Origin: Billgrantia aerodenitrificans
Lineage (GTDB): Bacteria; Pseudomonadota; Gammaproteobacteria; Pseudomonadales; Halomonadaceae
Reading direction: 5' to 3'
Assembly (NCBI RefSeq): GCF_021404405.1
Contig: NZ_JABFTV010000009.1
Span: 181,421-245,420, forward strand
Length of the DNA: 64,000 nucleotides
Of the stretch, positions 46,450 through 55,703 are shown one piece after another. The notes under the pieces were generated by a model. That model did not search any database. It saw only the letters and a program-made list of their open reading frames with translations, and had not been told where the DNA came from. Every line of letters begins with the position of its first letter. Positions within the stretch are counted from its first letter, which is position 1. The position numbers and the translations under genes were made by a program.

Positions 46450-47374
46450 CGATAGCCGCAACGCCGCGGGCAGACTCATCGTGGCGTATGCCTTTTCTGC
46501 GCTCTTGCTGGGGTGCTATGCCGCCTGGCGCTATCTGATGGGCGACTACAGCCGCATCCTGCTGCCGGCAGCCCTGGCGCTGGTCATGCTGGTCGCCTGC
46601 CTGCTACACGTGGCCCGCCCCAACCAGGCTCGTCTGCCAGCCTATCTGGCACTCCTCGTCGGCTATTCGATGCTGGCCCTGGAACTGCCCTGGCTGGAAG
46701 AGGCAGGCATCATGTGGATTGGCCTCGCGCCGCTGCTCACGGTCCTGTTGCTGCCGCTGGCTTCCGCCATGCTGCTGAATCTGTTCCTGGCCCCCGTGTG
46801 GCTGTTCTTGAGCGACACCGCGCTGGACCTGCATTTCGCTCTCGGCTATGTGGCCATGACTCTGGTCGTTGCCCTGGTACCCTGGGAGCAACGCCGCCAG
46901 CAGGCCCTGCTGGAAGCCACCAACCCTCGCGACCGCCATTGCAATGCCCTGGCGCGGGAGGCCATGCACGAACTGCTCGGCAGTGAATATCAACGTACTC
47001 AGTTCCTCGGCCAGCCCCTGGCCGTCCTGGCTCTGCACCTGCCCCAACTGGAAATGGCCAGCGAACAGTTCGGCAGCCGGGCACGCCAGGCCCTGCTCGA
47101 CGCTCTGTGTCTCGCCGTGCACCGCTGCTCGCGGCGGCACGACTTCCTGGGGCGACAGGGCACGTCCACCTTCTGGCTGGTACTGCCCGATACCAGCCAG
47201 AGCGGCGCACAGATGGTACAGCAGCGCATCGAACAGGCGCTCGAGTCGACGGTGCTGGTGGATACCGGTACCCTGCGAGCGCCCATCGCGCACTGCCAGC
47301 GCCTGCCCGGCGAGAGCTGGCCGCGTTTCGAGCAGCGCCTGCTGGAGCTTACACGCAAGCTCAGCGAGACTTGA
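46442..47374 (+). CDS. Membrane protein with motif-less GGDEF-like domain
   Basis: 310 aa. Helices in about residues 12-150, then a domain that aligns in outline with GGDEF: NPRDRHCNALAREAMHEL in place of DxLTGLxNRR, PLAVLALHLPQLEMASEQFG for the LxxxDxDxFKxxND strand-helix, CSRRHDFLGRQGTSTFWLVLPDT at the signature, where GTSTF replaces GGDEF. Catalytic and metal residues are gone. A sister of the preceding gene by architecture; together probably a hetero-pair in the membrane. 40 nt upstream of the DedA-PAP2 gene. Confidence 0.75.
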   Translation: MDDDSRNAAGRLIVAYAFSALLLGCYAAWRYLMGDYSRILLPAALALVMLVACLLHVARPNQARLPAYLALLVGYSMLALELPWLEEAGIMWIGLAPLLTVLLLPLASAMLLNLFLAPVWLFLSDTALDLHFALGYVAMTLVVALVPWEQRRQQALLEATNPRDRHCNALAREAMHELLGSEYQRTQFLGQPLAVLALHLPQLEMASEQFGSRARQALLDALCLAVHRCSRRHDFLGRQGTSTFWLVLPDTSQSGAQMVQQRIEQALESTVLVDTGTLRAPIAHCQRLPGESWPRFEQRLLELTRKLSET

Positions 47375-47413
47375 AGGCGCCCCGCGCCACGACATACCCA
47401 CAAGGAGTGCTGT

Positions 47414-48814
47414 TTGAGCCTGACAGAGACCCTGCAACAGCTTGCCCCCTCCCCCGAGATGCTGCTGTTCATCGTGGGAGCCATCGCCCTGCTCGAGTCT
47501 CTTGCCCTGGTCGGCCTGCTATTGCCCGGCGTGGTGTTGATCACCGCCGCGGCATCCTTGGCCGGCCATCAGGACATGGCCTTGACCTCCCTGTTGCTGG
47601 CTGCCTTCATCGGCGCCGTGCTCGGTGACGGCATCAGCTTCGCCCTGGGCTACAGCCAACGCGAGCGAGTCACCCGACTGTGGCCACTGTCACGCCATCC
47701 CGAGTGGCTGGCGCGGGGCGCCCGCTTCTTTCAGCGCTATGGCAGCCTGTCGGTCTTCTTCGGTCGTTTCGTCGGCCCGGTACGCCCCGTGATTCCGCTG
47801 ATCGCCGGCATGCTGCACATGTCGCCGCGCGCCTTCCTCTGGGCCAACCTTGCCTCGGCGGCGCTGTGGGCACCGGCCTACGTCCTGCCCGGCTATCTGC
47901 TGGGGCAGACCTGGCAGCAACTGCTCACGCTACCGGCAGGGCTGGAAGCGCTGCTGATCGTTCTAGCGATCATCGTCGTGGTGCTGACGGTGGCCTTCTC
48001 GTGGCTGCGCCATCAGGTCAGCCGCTCGGGTCGCGTCTACCGACTGCTGGCCCACGGCGCCCGGCGCCGCCCCTTGCTGCGCCGAGCCTGGCTCAAGCGC
48101 AGTTGGCGCCGCGGCGAGGTGCCTCTGGCCAGTTGGCTGCTGCTGGTCTTCTCGCTGGGCGGGCTGTCCGGACTGACCATCGCCGTCATCCGCCAGCGCG
48201 GTCCCTTTACCATCGACCTGCAGGTACATGCCTTCTTCGACACCCTGGTGGTGCCGTTGCTGCCCGAGGCCGGCCAGTTACTGGCGCGTATCGGCGACAT
48301 GTACGGCATCCTGGCGCTGGTGCTGCCCTGGGGCGTGTGGCTGCTTCTGCGTCGTCATGTTTCCGCTTTCGCCCACATCGGTGCCGGGCTCGGCGCCATT
48401 GCCCTGCTCAATACACTGGGCAAGGCGTTGATCGGGCGGCCACGCCCGGACACGCCGGACTACCTCACCGGCTCGCTGGCCTACCCCAGCGCACATGCCT
48501 CGTCAGCCGTGGTGCTGTACGGTCTGGCCGCTGCCTTCATCGCCCAGGAGCTGCCTTCCCAGCGCCGCTTCTGGGTCTACTGGACGGCGATCGCCCTGGC
48601 CTTGCCCATGGCGCTGTCACGCCTGGTGATCGGCGTGCACTGGCTGTCGGACCTCATCGGCGGCGGTCTGCTGGGACTGGTGGTGTGCGCCCTGGTGCGG
48701 TTGGCCTGGCAGCGCAAGCCCCGTCCCTCACTCGCGCCCTGCCCCTGGCTGGCACTCACCGTAGCCTCGCTGACTCTCGTCGCGGCCCGGGTTGCCCTGC
48801 TGCCGCCGGTATGA
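47414..48814 (+). CDS. DedA (VTT)-PAP2 phosphatase fusion membrane protein
   Basis: 466 aa. Residues about 10-200 are a DedA/SNARE-associated domain (GDGISFALGY, FFGRFVGPVRPVIPLIAGM), a family now linked to polyprenyl-phosphate or phospholipid flipping. Residues about 230-440 are a PAP2 acid phosphatase with all three motifs: KALIGRPRP, PSAHASS, and SRLVIGVHWLSD. The combination suggests recycling or dephosphorylation of a lipid phosphate such as undecaprenyl-PP or PA (inference). Start TTG 47414 with AAGGAG at 6 nt. Confidence 0.93.
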   Translation: MSLTETLQQLAPSPEMLLFIVGAIALLESLALVGLLLPGVVLITAAASLAGHQDMALTSLLLAAFIGAVLGDGISFALGYSQRERVTRLWPLSRHPEWLARGARFFQRYGSLSVFFGRFVGPVRPVIPLIAGMLHMSPRAFLWANLASAALWAPAYVLPGYLLGQTWQQLLTLPAGLEALLIVLAIIVVVLTVAFSWLRHQVSRSGRVYRLLAHGARRRPLLRRAWLKRSWRRGEVPLASWLLLVFSLGGLSGLTIAVIRQRGPFTIDLQVHAFFDTLVVPLLPEAGQLLARIGDMYGILALVLPWGVWLLLRRHVSAFAHIGAGLGAIALLNTLGKALIGRPRPDTPDYLTGSLAYPSAHASSAVVLYGLAAAFIAQELPSQRRFWVYWTAIALALPMALSRLVIGVHWLSDLIGGGLLGLVVCALVRLAWQRKPRPSLAPCPWLALTVASLTLVAARVALLPPV

Positions 48815-48838
48815 TGCCGAATTGGCTGACACCAATCC

Positions 48839-49462
48839 TTAGCCCAGGGCCAGCCAGATCCCCACGCCGACCATCAGCGTGCCGGCAATGCGGTTGAGCA
48901 GGCGGACGTTGCCACTCTCGCCGAGCACCCGCCGCAGCCCCTTGCCGCCGGCGGCATAGAGCAGCAGGCAGAGAAATTCGATGAGCAGAATTATCGCGAT
49001 CAAGATGGCCAGCTGGCCGCCGAGCGAGCGCGAGGCATCGAGAAACGGCGGCAGCAGCGCAACGAAGAAGGCCCACCCCTTGGGATTGGCCACTGCGGTG
49101 ATGAAGCCCTGCAGCGCCAGCTGGCCCCGCGAGGCTCTCGGTAGCTCGACATTCTCCAGCGGGATTGCCATGCGCCCACGGGAGCGCCACATCATCACCC
49201 CCAGATAGCCGAGATAGGCGCCACCCACCCACTTGAACAGGGCGAACAGCTCCGGCTGACGCAGCATCAAGGCCGCCACGCCGGCCCCGGCCGCCAACGC
49301 CACCAGCCCCACGCCGACCAGCTCGCCGGCCATCATCCACAGCGTGCGCTTCACGCCCTGGGTCATGCCCAGCACCATCGACAGGGTCATGCACATACCC
49401 GGCGTCAGCGAGACGAACAGAAAGGTCGGCACGAAGACCGACAGCAACGAGAGTTTGATCAT
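48839..49462 (-). CDS. LysE/RhtB-family amino-acid exporter
   Basis: 207 aa, six predicted helices. N-terminal PGMCMTLSMVLGMTQGVKRTLWMMAGE and central GFITAVANPKGWAFFVALLP match the LysE superfamily (RhtB branch). Substrate not inferable. Convergent with the DedA-PAP2 gene. Confidence 0.93.
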   Translation of the reverse strand: MIKLSLLSVFVPTFLFVSLTPGMCMTLSMVLGMTQGVKRTLWMMAGELVGVGLVALAAGAGVAALMLRQPELFALFKWVGGAYLGYLGVMMWRSRGRMAIPLENVELPRASRGQLALQGFITAVANPKGWAFFVALLPPFLDASRSLGGQLAILIAIILLIEFLCLLLYAAGGKGLRRVLGESGNVRLLNRIAGTLMVGVGIWLALG

Positions 49463-49529
49463 GCGGCTTGGCCTCGTCCTTGGGCAGGCAGTCTGGCAGG
49501 TCAGGGTGACTAGGAGATGTCCAGCGCGC

Positions 49530-50147
49530 TCACTCGCCCCAGCGCGGCATGAGACGATGCTCGATGCCGAGCTGGTTGAGAATGCGCGCCACGATGAAAT
49601 CGACCAGGTCGTCTACCGTGGCGGGCCGGTGGTAGAAGCCGGGCGCCGCCGGCAAGATCACCGCCCCCAGGCGAGCAAGGTTCAGCATGTGCTCGAGGTG
49701 AATGGCCGAGAGCGGCGTTTCCCGCGGCACCAGGATCAGTTGGCGGCGCTCCTTGAGCGCCACGTCGGCGGCGCGCTCGATCAGGTTGTTGCTGGCCCCC
49801 GTGGCCACGGCCGACAGCGTGCCGGTACTGCAGGGGCAGATCACCATGGCCGAGGGCGCACCCGAGCCGGAAGCCACCGGCGCCATCCAGTCTTCGCGAC
49901 CGAAGCAGCGAATCTGCCCCGCGGCCGCACCGCTGCGCTCGCTCAGCGCCTGAGCCAGGCGCTCTGGGCGTGCCGGCAGGCTGGCATCGGTTTCGGTCTC
50001 GATCACCAGATGCGCCGCCTTGGAGACCATCACCCACACCTCGTGGCCGGCGGCGACCAGCGCCTCGACCAAGCGCAGGCCGTACTGAGCGCCCGACGCC
50101 CCGGTGAGCGCCACCGTGACGGGTGGATGGAAATTGGGTTCATTCAT
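49530..50147 (-). CDS. ubiX: Flavin prenyltransferase UbiX
   Basis: Makes prenylated FMN for UbiD decarboxylase in ubiquinone synthesis. 205 aa: VTVALTGASGAQYGLRLVEAL (FMN site), ICPCSTGTLSAVATGASNNLIERAADV, LVPRETPLSAIHLEHMLNL. ATG 50147 overlaps the mpl end by 8 nt; the frame is open 17 codons upstream. Confidence 0.96.
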   Translation of the reverse strand: MNEPNFHPPVTVALTGASGAQYGLRLVEALVAAGHEVWVMVSKAAHLVIETETDASLPARPERLAQALSERSGAAAGQIRCFGREDWMAPVASGSGAPSAMVICPCSTGTLSAVATGASNNLIERAADVALKERRQLILVPRETPLSAIHLEHMLNLARLGAVILPAAPGFYHRPATVDDLVDFIVARILNQLGIEHRLMPRWGE

Positions 50148-51519
50148 GCGCCACCTCCAGCGCCGCCAGCAACTTGGCGTGAATGCCGCCGAACGCACCG
50201 TTGGACATCACCACGATACGGTCCAGCGGGCGCGCCTCGGCCACCAGCACCGCTACCAGGGTATCGATGTCCTGCTCGAGACGTGCCGGTATCGGACTGG
50301 CCGCCAATACCGGGTCGAGCGACCAGTCCAGCCCCGGCGGCTGATACCAGAACGCCAGATCGGCCGCGGCCGTACTCGCCGCCAGGCGTTCGCGCAGGGT
50401 ACCCAGACGCATGGTGTTGGAGCGCGGTTCGATCACCGCCAGCAGGCGACCGCGGGGCGTGGCGGCGCGCAGCCCTTCGAGGGTGGCGGCGAAGGCAGTG
50501 GGATGATGGGCGAAATCGTCGATGACCTGAATACCGGCCACCTCGCCGCGCACTTCCTGACGCCGCCGCGGGGTCTCGAAGCGAGCGGCAGCGGCACAGC
50601 CGCGTGCCAGGTCGACGCCGCAGGCATGTGCCGCGGCCAGTGCCGCCAGAGCATTGCGTGCATTGTGGGTGCCGGTCAGCGCCCAGTCGACCACGGCGTC
50701 CTCGTTCACCTCGCCCTGCTGGTGCACAACGCGGAAGCGCGAAGCGTCATCCCGTTCCGGCTCCAGGCGCCAGGGGCTCGAGGCATCGCTGCCAAAACGC
50801 TCCACCGGCGTCCAACTGCCCATCTCCAGCACGCGCTCGAGCGCCGGCTCGCCATCTGCCACCAGCAGCCGTCCACGGCTTGGCACGGTGCGAACCAAGT
50901 GGTGGAACTGGCGCTCGATGGCGGCCAGATCGGCAAAGATATCTGCATGATCGAACTCGAGATTGCCCAGAATCGCGATCTCGGGCCGGTAGTGCACGAA
51001 CTTGGAGCGCTTGTCGAAGAAGGCCGTGTCGTACTCGTCGGCCTCGACCACGAAGGGGGCGCCCGGGGCACCCAGCCGTGCCGACACACCGAAATTGCGC
51101 GGCACGCCACCGATCAGGAAGCCCGGCTCGAGACCGGCGGACTCCAACAGCCAGGCGGTCAGGCTTGCCGTGGTGGTCTTGCCGTGGGTGCCGGCCACGG
51201 CGATGACCCGCCGCCCCGGCAGCACCTGTTCGGCCAGCCACTGCGGGCCGGAGGTATAAGGCAGGCCGAGATCGAGCAGCGCCTCCACCTCGGGATTGCC
51301 CCGCGAGAGGGCATTGCCCACCACCACCAGATCCGGCCGTGGTTCCAGGTTGCTCGCGGCGTAACCCTCACGCAGCTCGATGCCGGCCTCGACCAGTTGC
51401 GTGCTCATCGGCGGGTAGACGCCGCTGTCCGAACCGGTGACGGTATGGCCGAGATCCCGTGCCAGCAGCGCCAGGCTGCCCATGAAGGTGCCGCAGATAC
51501 CGAGAATATGAACGTGCAT
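50140..51519 (-). CDS. mpl: UDP-MurNAc-tripeptide ligase Mpl (murein recycling)
   Basis: Mur-ligase family enzyme that joins recovered L-Ala-gamma-D-Glu-mDAP to UDP-MurNAc. 459 aa. MHVHILGICGTFMGSLALLARDLGHTVTGSD written in parts: N-terminal IxGICGTFMG; ATP loop AGTHGKTTTASLTAWLL; EADEYDTAFFDKRSKFVHY; DDFAHHPTA and EPRSNTMRLG, both typical of Mpl. Operon with ubiX. Confidence 0.97.
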   Translation of the reverse strand: MHVHILGICGTFMGSLALLARDLGHTVTGSDSGVYPPMSTQLVEAGIELREGYAASNLEPRPDLVVVGNALSRGNPEVEALLDLGLPYTSGPQWLAEQVLPGRRVIAVAGTHGKTTTASLTAWLLESAGLEPGFLIGGVPRNFGVSARLGAPGAPFVVEADEYDTAFFDKRSKFVHYRPEIAILGNLEFDHADIFADLAAIERQFHHLVRTVPSRGRLLVADGEPALERVLEMGSWTPVERFGSDASSPWRLEPERDDASRFRVVHQQGEVNEDAVVDWALTGTHNARNALAALAAAHACGVDLARGCAAAARFETPRRRQEVRGEVAGIQVIDDFAHHPTAFAATLEGLRAATPRGRLLAVIEPRSNTMRLGTLRERLAASTAAADLAFWYQPPGLDWSLDPVLAASPIPARLEQDIDTLVAVLVAEARPLDRIVVMSNGAFGGIHAKLLAALEVAHE

Positions 51520-51698
51520 GGAGTCCGACCTTAATTACCGCATAACGCAGGCAGGCGCCGCCTGCCAGGAAGAACCGGCAGACTAGCACGGTGCGCCGCC
51601 GCCTCTCCAGCAGCGTGCAGGCTCGCCGCCTTTCGTCTAAAATACTTCGCCTTGTCGTCAAGCATGAAACGGACTTTTCCCAGGAGCCCCTACGCCCC

Positions 51699-52958
51699 AT
51701 GGCCCAGCATAACGCCTTCTATGCCCAGTCTGGCGGTGTCACCGCCGTGATCAACGCCAGCGCCTGCGGCGTGATCGAAGCCTGCCGCCTGCACTCCGAC
51801 CGCATCGGCAAGGTCTATGCCGGACACAACGGCATCATCGGCGCCCTGACCGAGGATCTGATCGACGTCAGCCAGGAGTCGGACGAGGCCATCGCCGCCC
51901 TGCGCCACACCCCCGGCGGCGCCTTCGGCTCCTGCCGCTACAAGCTCAAGGACATCGAGAGCCATCGCGCCCAGTACGAACGCCTGATCGAGGTGTTCAA
52001 GGCCCACGACATCCGTTACTTCTTCTACAACGGCGGCGGCGACAGCGCCGACACCTGTCTCAAGGTCTCGCAGCTATCCGAGAAGATGGGCTACCCGCTG
52101 ACCGCCATCCACGTACCCAAGACCGTGGACAACGATCTGCCGATCACCGACAACTCGCCGGGCTTCGGCAGCGTGGCCAAGTACATCGCCACTTCGACCC
52201 TGGAAGCCTCGCTGGACATCGCCTCCATGTGCGCCACCTCGACCAAGGTCTTCGTGCTCGAGGTCATGGGCCGTCATGCCGGCTGGATCGCCGCCGCCGG
52301 CGCGCTGGCCGGCGAAGGTGAGGGCGAGCCGCCGCACCTAGTGATCTTCCCCGAAGTACCGTTCGATCGCAGCAAGGTGATGGCGCGGGTCGAGGAGTGC
52401 GTGGAGAAGTACGGCTACTGCGTGATCGTGGTCTCCGAGGGCGCTCGCTACGAGGATGGCACCTTCCTCGCCGATTCGGGCAATACCGACGCCTTCGGTC
52501 ACCGTCAGTTGGGCGGGGTGGCGCCTACGCTGGCCGGCATGGTCAAGCAGGATCTCGGCTACAAGTACCACTGGGCAGTGGCCGATTATCTGCAGCGGGC
52601 GGCACGCCACCTGGCCTCGCGTACCGACGTGGAGCAGGCCTATGCGGTAGGCCAGCAGGCGGTGGAGCTTGCCGTTGCCGGCAAGAACGCCATGATGCCG
52701 GCCATCAAGCGGGTCAGCGACTCCCCCTACGAGTGGCGCATCGAGTCTGCCCCGCTGGCCGAGGTGGCCAACCGCGAGAAGTTCATGCCGCGCGAGTACA
52801 TCCGTGAGGATGGCTTCGGCATCACCGAGGCATGCCGCCGCTATCTGTCCCCGCTGATCCAGGGCGAGGACTACCCGCCTTTCGAGAACGGCCTGCCCAA
52901 GGTGGCCAAGCTCAAGTTGGCCAAGGTGGAGCGCAAGCTGCCCGAATTCAAGCTCTGA
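51699..52958 (+). CDS. pfp: 6-phosphofructokinase, PPi-dependent type
   Basis: Reversible phosphorylation of fructose-6-P with PPi. 419 aa. GGGDS at 112-116 has Asp where ATP-PFKs have Gly, and PKTVDND at 140-146 carries the Lys typical of PPi enzymes (ATP-PFK has PGTIDND). Other sites: MGRHAGWIAA, PEVPFD. ATG 51699 is the only sensible start; AGGAG lies 12 nt upstream. Upstream codons in frame are not supported. Confidence 0.93.
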   Translation: MAQHNAFYAQSGGVTAVINASACGVIEACRLHSDRIGKVYAGHNGIIGALTEDLIDVSQESDEAIAALRHTPGGAFGSCRYKLKDIESHRAQYERLIEVFKAHDIRYFFYNGGGDSADTCLKVSQLSEKMGYPLTAIHVPKTVDNDLPITDNSPGFGSVAKYIATSTLEASLDIASMCATSTKVFVLEVMGRHAGWIAAAGALAGEGEGEPPHLVIFPEVPFDRSKVMARVEECVEKYGYCVIVVSEGARYEDGTFLADSGNTDAFGHRQLGGVAPTLAGMVKQDLGYKYHWAVADYLQRAARHLASRTDVEQAYAVGQQAVELAVAGKNAMMPAIKRVSDSPYEWRIESAPLAEVANREKFMPREYIREDGFGITEACRRYLSPLIQGEDYPPFENGLPKVAKLKLAKVERKLPEFKL

Positions 52959-52978
52959 GGCAGCTTCCCACCCAAGCA

Positions 52979-53006
52979 AAGAGCCCTGGCAACCGCCAGG
53001 GCTCTT
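52979..53006. terminator. Bidirectional terminator after pfp
   Basis: A 12-bp perfect stem (AAGAGCCCTGGC and complement) with an AACC loop, between the convergent pfp and PP2C-kinase genes. Confidence 0.88.
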
Positions 53007-53020
53007 GCGTTACGACCTCC

Positions 53021-54796
53021 TCACTTAAGCAGCCAGGAGAGCACCAGCAGCAACAGCAGTATGCCCGCCACTCCCTGCCAGAAGTTAGCTGGGTCGCGCA
53101 GGAAACGACGCGGGTCGCGGCGCCTGGGCTTGACCCGCCCGTCATGATGGCGCAGTGCATAGAGCAGCTCGGAGAGGCGCCGGAAGCGCAGCGAGCGCTG
53201 CGGATCCAGCGCCCGGCGCAGCGTATCGTCGAGCTGAGGTGTCACCTCCGGGTTGAACAGCCTGGCGCTGCGATAGTCGAGCTGTTCGAGGTCGGTATGG
53301 CTGCGCAGCCGGTCCGGCGTCAGCGTATAGGGCAGCTCTCCGGTCAGCAGCCAGTACACCGTCGAAGCCAGCGAGTACTGATCGCTGCGCCGCCCGACGC
53401 CGTCGTCCAGCGCATACTCCGGCGCACTGTGCTCGGACAGGCCGGTCTGGCGGGCCAGCTCACGGGAGCGTCGGTGTCCGTCCAGATCGCGCATGTGGCA
53501 GGCGCTGAAATCCATCAACACCACCTGGCCGTGGATATCGATCAGCACGTTGTCGGGATGGATGCGCTGATGCAGCACCTCGCGATGATGCAGCGCCTGG
53601 ATCGCCTTGCCCAACTGCACGGCGATATCGAGGCGCTGGGCCAGACTGGCCTGCGGGTGGCGCCGGACCCATTCGGTGAGCGTCATGCCCTCCACGTAGG
53701 CCATCAGGTAGTAGAGATGGCGGCGCGGTCGCGAGGACTCCATGACCCGTGCCACGAACGGCGACTTGACGCGCTCCACTACCCACTGCTGCAACAGAAA
53801 GTGCTCGAGATAGGCATTGCGATTGGAGAGCTCAGGGCTGGGCGCCTTCATCACCATTTCGCGCTCGGTGCGCGTATCGCGCACCCGGTAGACCCGCGAC
53901 TGCGCGGTGCGTGAGAGCACTTCCTGCACTTCCAGACCATCGATACGCTCGCCCGGGGCAAGCTCAGGGGGAATCGGCAGGTCGCCGTAGATGCGGCTGG
54001 GGTGATCGCGCTCCGCCTCCGGCAGCTGATCGATACGCACCAGTTGGAAGCAGAACTGGTCGGCACCGTAGCCGCGCTCCTGGGCTCGGTCGCGGGCCGC
54101 CGTCGCCAGCCGCTCGCAGGCGGCGTCGAGATCGCTGGCGTCCTGGCGAATCAGCCCCACGTAGTCGGACGGCATCAGGGTGCCGCGCACCGCCTGGGTG
54201 GTGAAGAGAAAGATATCGCCCTGCTTCAGCGGCAGCTGCAGATAATCGATGTCGATGCTGCCGTCGAGCCCGAGGGCACGCGACGGATAGCGGTAGCCGC
54301 CCAGATCGGTGATGTGGTCCCGCGAGAGCTGCTCGAACTCGGCGCCGCGCAGGCGGAAGATCAGCGTATCGCCCATGTGGAACAGATGGGCATCGCGCCC
54401 ACGATAGACCATGGCCGACAACGACGCGACGTAGCTGCCGTCCTGGACGAAGGTGCTCTGGCTGTAGCACCAGCCATTGAGCGCACGCAGCACGCGGGTG
54501 GCCGAGGTCTTGACGTCCCAGTGATCCGGTGTGGAGAAGTAATCCGCCAGAAAGCCGCGCACGCTGAGGTCGCCGGCCTGCTTGGCAATGGCATTGCGCG
54601 AACTGGTATCGCTGATCACGGCGCACGCCCCTTTGGCGGAAAACTGTGCTGCCTGGTCGGGAATGCGCACCGACATGGAGCTGCGATGACGTCTCCGGTC
54701 GGGGGCCACGAAGGCCTGCCCGACGCTCAACGCCAACCGATTGGCCGACAACACGCGCTCATTAGAGATATCGTCGCTGATCACCGCTCGCTCCAC
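53021..54796 (-). CDS. PP2C-type phosphatase / Ser-Thr kinase fusion, both catalytic sites apparently eroded
   Basis: 591 aa with the order of the bifunctional phosphatase-kinase family: PP2C-like domain (about 20-255), kinase-like domain (about 280-545) and a C-terminal membrane helix (about 572-590). In the PP2C half the NxDF motif near 35 reads RRRHRS, the (A)DGxSS motif reads SDTSS (62-66), and TTDG reads TTQA (199-202); GD at 142-143 remains. In the kinase half, the VMK lysine is present, but the catalytic loop HRDxKPxN (HQDLRPEN in relatives) reads HQRIHPDN at 409-416, so the catalytic Asp is Arg; DFG is DFS (429-431). GTG 54784 has a better ribosome site (GGAG) than GTG 54796. Confidence 0.85.
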   Translation of the reverse strand: MERAVISDDISNERVLSANRLALSVGQAFVAPDRRRHRSSMSVRIPDQAAQFSAKGACAVISDTSSRNAIAKQAGDLSVRGFLADYFSTPDHWDVKTSATRVLRALNGWCYSQSTFVQDGSYVASLSAMVYRGRDAHLFHMGDTLIFRLRGAEFEQLSRDHITDLGGYRYPSRALGLDGSIDIDYLQLPLKQGDIFLFTTQAVRGTLMPSDYVGLIRQDASDLDAACERLATAARDRAQERGYGADQFCFQLVRIDQLPEAERDHPSRIYGDLPIPPELAPGERIDGLEVQEVLSRTAQSRVYRVRDTRTEREMVMKAPSPELSNRNAYLEHFLLQQWVVERVKSPFVARVMESSRPRRHLYYLMAYVEGMTLTEWVRRHPQASLAQRLDIAVQLGKAIQALHHREVLHQRIHPDNVLIDIHGQVVLMDFSACHMRDLDGHRRSRELARQTGLSEHSAPEYALDDGVGRRSDQYSLASTVYWLLTGELPYTLTPDRLRSHTDLEQLDYRSARLFNPEVTPQLDDTLRRALDPQRSLRFRRLSELLYALRHHDGRVKPRRRDPRRFLRDPANFWQGVAGILLLLLVLSWLLK

Positions 54797-54897
54797 ATGA
54801 CTGGCCGAACCGCCCGACGTCGGCCATCATACACGCTTGTGGCCGACACAACCTGTCAACCAAAGCCCAAACCGGGCCGGCTCTCACCTATGTCGCA

Positions 54898-54927
54898 TTG
54901 GTAATCCTCACAGCAGCTCCGTATAAT
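54898..54927 (+). promoter_or_regulatory. ppa promoter
   Basis: TTGGTA (54898-54903), 18-nt spacer, TATAAT (54922-54927); 47 nt before the ATG. Good sigma-70 fit. Confidence 0.75.
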
Positions 54928-54974
54928 TCTGCGCATTTTGCGGCCTCAACTTTTCGCCAACGAAGGAAGCGACG

Positions 54975-55505
54975 ATGAACTTCGACCACATTCCCGCCGG
55001 CAAGGACCTCCCCAATGACGTCTATGTCGCCATAGAGATCCCTGCCAACCACGCTCCGATCAAGTACGAGATCGACAAGGAGATGGGCGCCCTGCTGGTG
55101 GATCGCTTCATGGCCACCCCGATGTTCTACCCGGCCAACTACGGCTTCATCCCCCACACCCTGGCCGACGACGGCGACCCGCTGGACGCCCTGGTGGTCA
55201 CTCCCTACCCGGTCCAGGCCGGCAGCATCATCCGTGCCCGTCCGGTCGGCATCCTCAACATGACCGACGAAGCCGGCGAGGACGCCAAACTGGTGTGCGT
55301 ACCCCACGCCAAGCTGTCCACCCTGTACGATGACGTTCAGGAAGTCGCCGACCTGCCGGAACTGCTGCGCCAGCAGATCGCCCACTTCTTCGAGAACTAC
55401 AAGGATCTCGAGAAAGGCAAGTGGGTGAAGGTGGAGTCGTGGGAAGGCGCCGATGCCGCCCGCAAGGCCATCGAGAAGGCCGTGGCCGCCTACGAAAAAG
55501 CCTGA
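54975..55505 (+). CDS. ppa: Inorganic pyrophosphatase (family I)
   Basis: Cytosolic Mg-dependent PPi hydrolase. 176 aa, the E. coli Ppa size. Signature [12 protein letters not shown] with the metal Asp residues, [13 protein letters not shown], and [22 protein letters not shown] 54975 with GAAGGAAGC upstream. Own promoter and terminator. Confidence 0.98.
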   Translation: MNFDHIPAGKDLPNDVYVAIEIPANHAPIKYEIDKEMGALLVDRFMATPMFYPANYGFIPHTLADDGDPLDALVVTPYPVQAGSIIRARPVGILNMTDEAGEDAKLVCVPHAKLSTLYDDVQEVADLPELLRQQIAHFFENYKDLEKGKWVKVESWEGADAARKAIEKAVAAYEKA

Positions 55506-55525
55506 ACCTAGCCAGCTCTGCCGCA

Positions 55526-55550
55526 CGGGCCGCCCTATTGGGGCGGCCCG
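55526..55550 (+). terminator. Terminator of ppa
   Basis: A 10-bp perfect stem (CGGGCCGCCC / GGGCGGCCCG), TATTG loop, followed by TTCGTTTT; 20 nt after the stop. Confidence 0.9.
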
Positions 55551-55703
55551 TTCGTTTTCCTGCGACATCGGAGCGCAGGCGTAAGGTTCTAACACCGCCG
55601 ACGACTGAGGTATTCTAAGGAAGCCATCAGCTCGCCGGGAACTCGGCGTAACGCGCCCGGGTCCTTGTAACACCCGGCTACGTTTCGATAAGGAACCTCT
55701 GCG

